Shown here: positions 60,491 to 64,000 of the stretch, piece after piece
Layout: the number at the start of each line of letters is the position of its first letter
Position numbering within the stretch: the first letter of the stretch is position 1
Program-made: the position numbers and the translations under genes
The notes under the pieces: model-generated
What the model saw: only the letters and a program-made list of their open reading frames with translations
Told to the model about the DNA's origin: nothing
Databases searched by the model: none
Source of the DNA: Lysobacteraceae bacterium
GTDB taxonomy: Bacteria; Pseudomonadota; Gammaproteobacteria; Xanthomonadales; Xanthomonadaceae
Direction of reading: 5' to 3'
Length of the DNA stretch: 64,000 nucleotides
Assembly: GCA_023954075.1 (NCBI GenBank)
Contig: JAMLIV010000004.1
Location: 49,915-113,914 of the forward strand

Positions 60491-61117
60491 TCAACGCTCC
60501 GTGCCGCCGATGCGCGGCAGGTTCCAGCCCCGGCGCATCGCCAGGTAGCGCAGGGAAAAGCACAGCGTGATGCCGGTCCATGACACCCAGGCCATCGGCA
60601 GCCCGAGGCTTTCGCCGGCGACCTGCACGCAGGCGGCGAGCAGGGCGGCGGAAGCGTAGATTTCCTTGCGCAGGATCAGCGGCAGGCGGTTGAGCAGCAC
60701 GTCGCGCAGCACGCCGCCGCCGACCGCGCTGACCACGCCGAGCGCGATCGCCACCTGCGCGTTGTGGCCGAAGACCAGGCTCTTGTGTGCGCCGAACACG
60801 GCAAAGAAACCCAGACCCAGCGCATCGAACATCTGCACCGGATGGGCAAGCCGCCGCAGTACCGGATAGGCCACGATGGCCAGGATCGAGGCGGTCAGCG
60901 CAAGCAGCAGGTAGCGCCAGTCGGCCAGCCCGGCCGGCGGCACCGCGCCGATGCTGAGATCGCGGATGATGCCGCCGCCGCAGGCCACCAGCCAGGCGAT
61001 GGCGATCACGCCGAACAGATCGAGGTTCTTCTGCCGTGCCGCGAGCGCGCCGCTGATGGCGAAGGCGAAAGTGCCCACCAGGTCGAGCAGGGTGAACAGC
61101 GGGATGTCGTCGCTCAT
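60491..61117 (-). CDS. TRIC-family (UPF0126/YicG) membrane protein
   Basis: A 208-residue protein with seven helices in two homologous halves, each holding a Gly-rich motif (CGGGIIRDLSIG and VGGGVLRDVLLNRLP). Relatives form trimeric monovalent-cation channels. It is transcribed toward the sensor kinase gene. The physiological ion is unknown. Confidence 0.92.
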   Translation of the reverse strand: MSDDIPLFTLLDLVGTFAFAISGALAARQKNLDLFGVIAIAWLVACGGGIIRDLSIGAVPPAGLADWRYLLLALTASILAIVAYPVLRRLAHPVQMFDALGLGFFAVFGAHKSLVFGHNAQVAIALGVVSAVGGGVLRDVLLNRLPLILRKEIYASAALLAACVQVAGESLGLPMAWVSWTGITLCFSLRYLAMRRGWNLPRIGGTER

Positions 61118-61291
61118 GGTGGGGCCGGGGTCTCGGGTGGCGGTGGTGGTTCGGCGTCATTGTGCCGGCGAAGCCCCGCCGCGTGGCGTGCCTGCCCGCG
61201 CCCGAAGACGCCCGTATCCGGTGCGCGGCGCAGGCGCGGCACGTGATGTCTGGAATGTGAACCGCGCCTGCCCGACGCCTGGCTTCCTCAA

Positions 61292-61297
61292 TATACT
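61292..61297 (+). promoter_or_regulatory. -10-like hexamer six bases before clpS start
   Basis: TATACT is followed by six bases and the clpS ATG at 61304, the same arrangement as at zipA and ligA. No Shine-Dalgarno sequence lies between. Transcription from here would give a leaderless mRNA. Confidence 0.45.
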
Positions 61298-61303
61298 GGC
61301 CCC

Positions 61304-61642
61304 ATGACCCAGGACCCGACCCCAGACCCCGGACAGGAGCACGAGGAAGGCTACGGCATCGCGCTGGCTCCGGCGCGGCCGGAGGTGAAACCGCCGCCGC
61401 TCTACCGCGTGCTTCTGCTCAATGACGACTACACCCCGATGGATTTCGTGGTGGAGGTGCTGCAGGTGTTCTTCAGCATGAACCGGGAAGGCGCCACCCA
61501 GGTGATGCTGCACGTCCACACCCGCGGGCGCGGCGTTTGCGGCGTTTTCACCCGGGAAGTGGCGGAAACCAAGGTGGCGCAGGTGAACGAATTCTCACGC
61601 GCGCACCATCATCCGTTGATGTGCACTATGGAGCAGGCATGA
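61304..61642 (+). CDS. clpS: ClpS, N-end-rule adaptor of ClpAP
   Basis: A 112-residue adaptor that delivers N-degron substrates to ClpA. A flexible N-terminal tail of about 30 residues precedes the core with [21 protein letters not shown], the substrate pocket residues (Asn-Asp pair and [15 protein letters not shown] with the conserved His), and ends shortly after [10 protein letters not shown]. It is 63 bases upstream of clpA. Confidence 0.95.
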   Translation: MTQDPTPDPGQEHEEGYGIALAPARPEVKPPPLYRVLLLNDDYTPMDFVVEVLQVFFSMNREGATQVMLHVHTRGRGVCGVFTREVAETKVAQVNEFSRAHHHPLMCTMEQA

Positions 61643-61705
61643 GCATCCCCATGTTCAGCCCATTGCGGCCCCGCAGGACGGCCGCCCACGCATAGGGAGA
61701 TTGCG

Positions 61706-63985
<2,280 letters not shown>

Positions 63986-64000
63986 TCCTTGCAGATGGCC

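Overview
This is a GC-rich, gene-dense chromosomal window from a gammaproteobacterium, most likely of the order Lysobacterales (Xanthomonadales). The support is the content and order of conserved blocks (pilF-rodZ, yfgM-bamB-der, scpA-scpB-rluB, smc-zipA-ligA, clpS-clpA), a Lol/Bam-type outer membrane with many lipoproteins, and the high GC content. The genus cannot be fixed from the sequence alone. There are no rRNA genes, no complete insertion sequences, no prophage and no CRISPR array. One tRNA (Ser, GCT) is present.

Layout. 1-8.7 kb: end of pilF, then rodZ, yfgM, bamB, der, folD, guaB, guaA (cell shape, outer-membrane assembly, ribosome assembly, one-carbon and GMP synthesis). 8.7-14 kb, minus strand: an accessory redox locus made of cytochrome c', a small PepSY protein, a DUF2271 protein, a membrane PepSY-flavodoxin-reductase fusion and the flavin transferase ApbE. 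It is bordered by a decayed ABC-transporter fragment next to guaA and a decayed outer-membrane barrel gene. 14-17.1 kb, minus: DUF2892 protein, cytochrome b561, an MBL/beta-CASP hydrolase and a LOG protein. 17.1-24.5 kb, minus: a TetR regulator, a YbhG-F-S-R-type ABC exporter and a NodT-type outer-membrane channel. 24.6-27.6 kb: cyclophilin, a class I aminotransferase and malate dehydrogenase. 27.7-31 kb: a PAS/LuxR regulator divergent from a stress cassette (two BON proteins, CsbD, DUF1328).

31-36.6 kb: rluB-scpB-scpA and a YciO-like gene (minus), then yciI and a parvulin lipoprotein (plus), and a truncated esterase. 36.8-46.5 kb: smc, zipA, ligA, epmA and a DUF885 peptidase. 46.5-48 kb: a beta-carbonic anhydrase, an intergenic stretch with REP/REPIN-like hairpins, and tRNA-Ser with a clear promoter and terminator. 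48.1-54 kb, minus: a translationally coupled copper/silver efflux operon cusC-like-cusB-cusA whose CusB carries an unusual Met/His/Asp repeat tail. 54.3-56.9 kb: deoC-deoB-deoD for deoxynucleoside salvage. 57-58.3 kb: a small unknown protein, a DUF2249 protein and an FmdE-like protein. 58.4-60.4 kb: a heavy-metal-type two-component system that plausibly controls the cus operon. 60.5-64 kb: a TRIC-family membrane protein, clpS and clpA.

Most of the window is core housekeeping. The parts most worth a second look are the putative flavinylation-based redox locus (10-13.6 kb), the CusB metal-binding tail, the DUF2249/FmdE trio, two AT-rich patches embedded in otherwise GC-rich core genes (guaA 3' end and smc), and three genes (zipA, ligA, clpS) with a -10-like hexamer exactly six bases before the ATG, which suggests leaderless transcripts.
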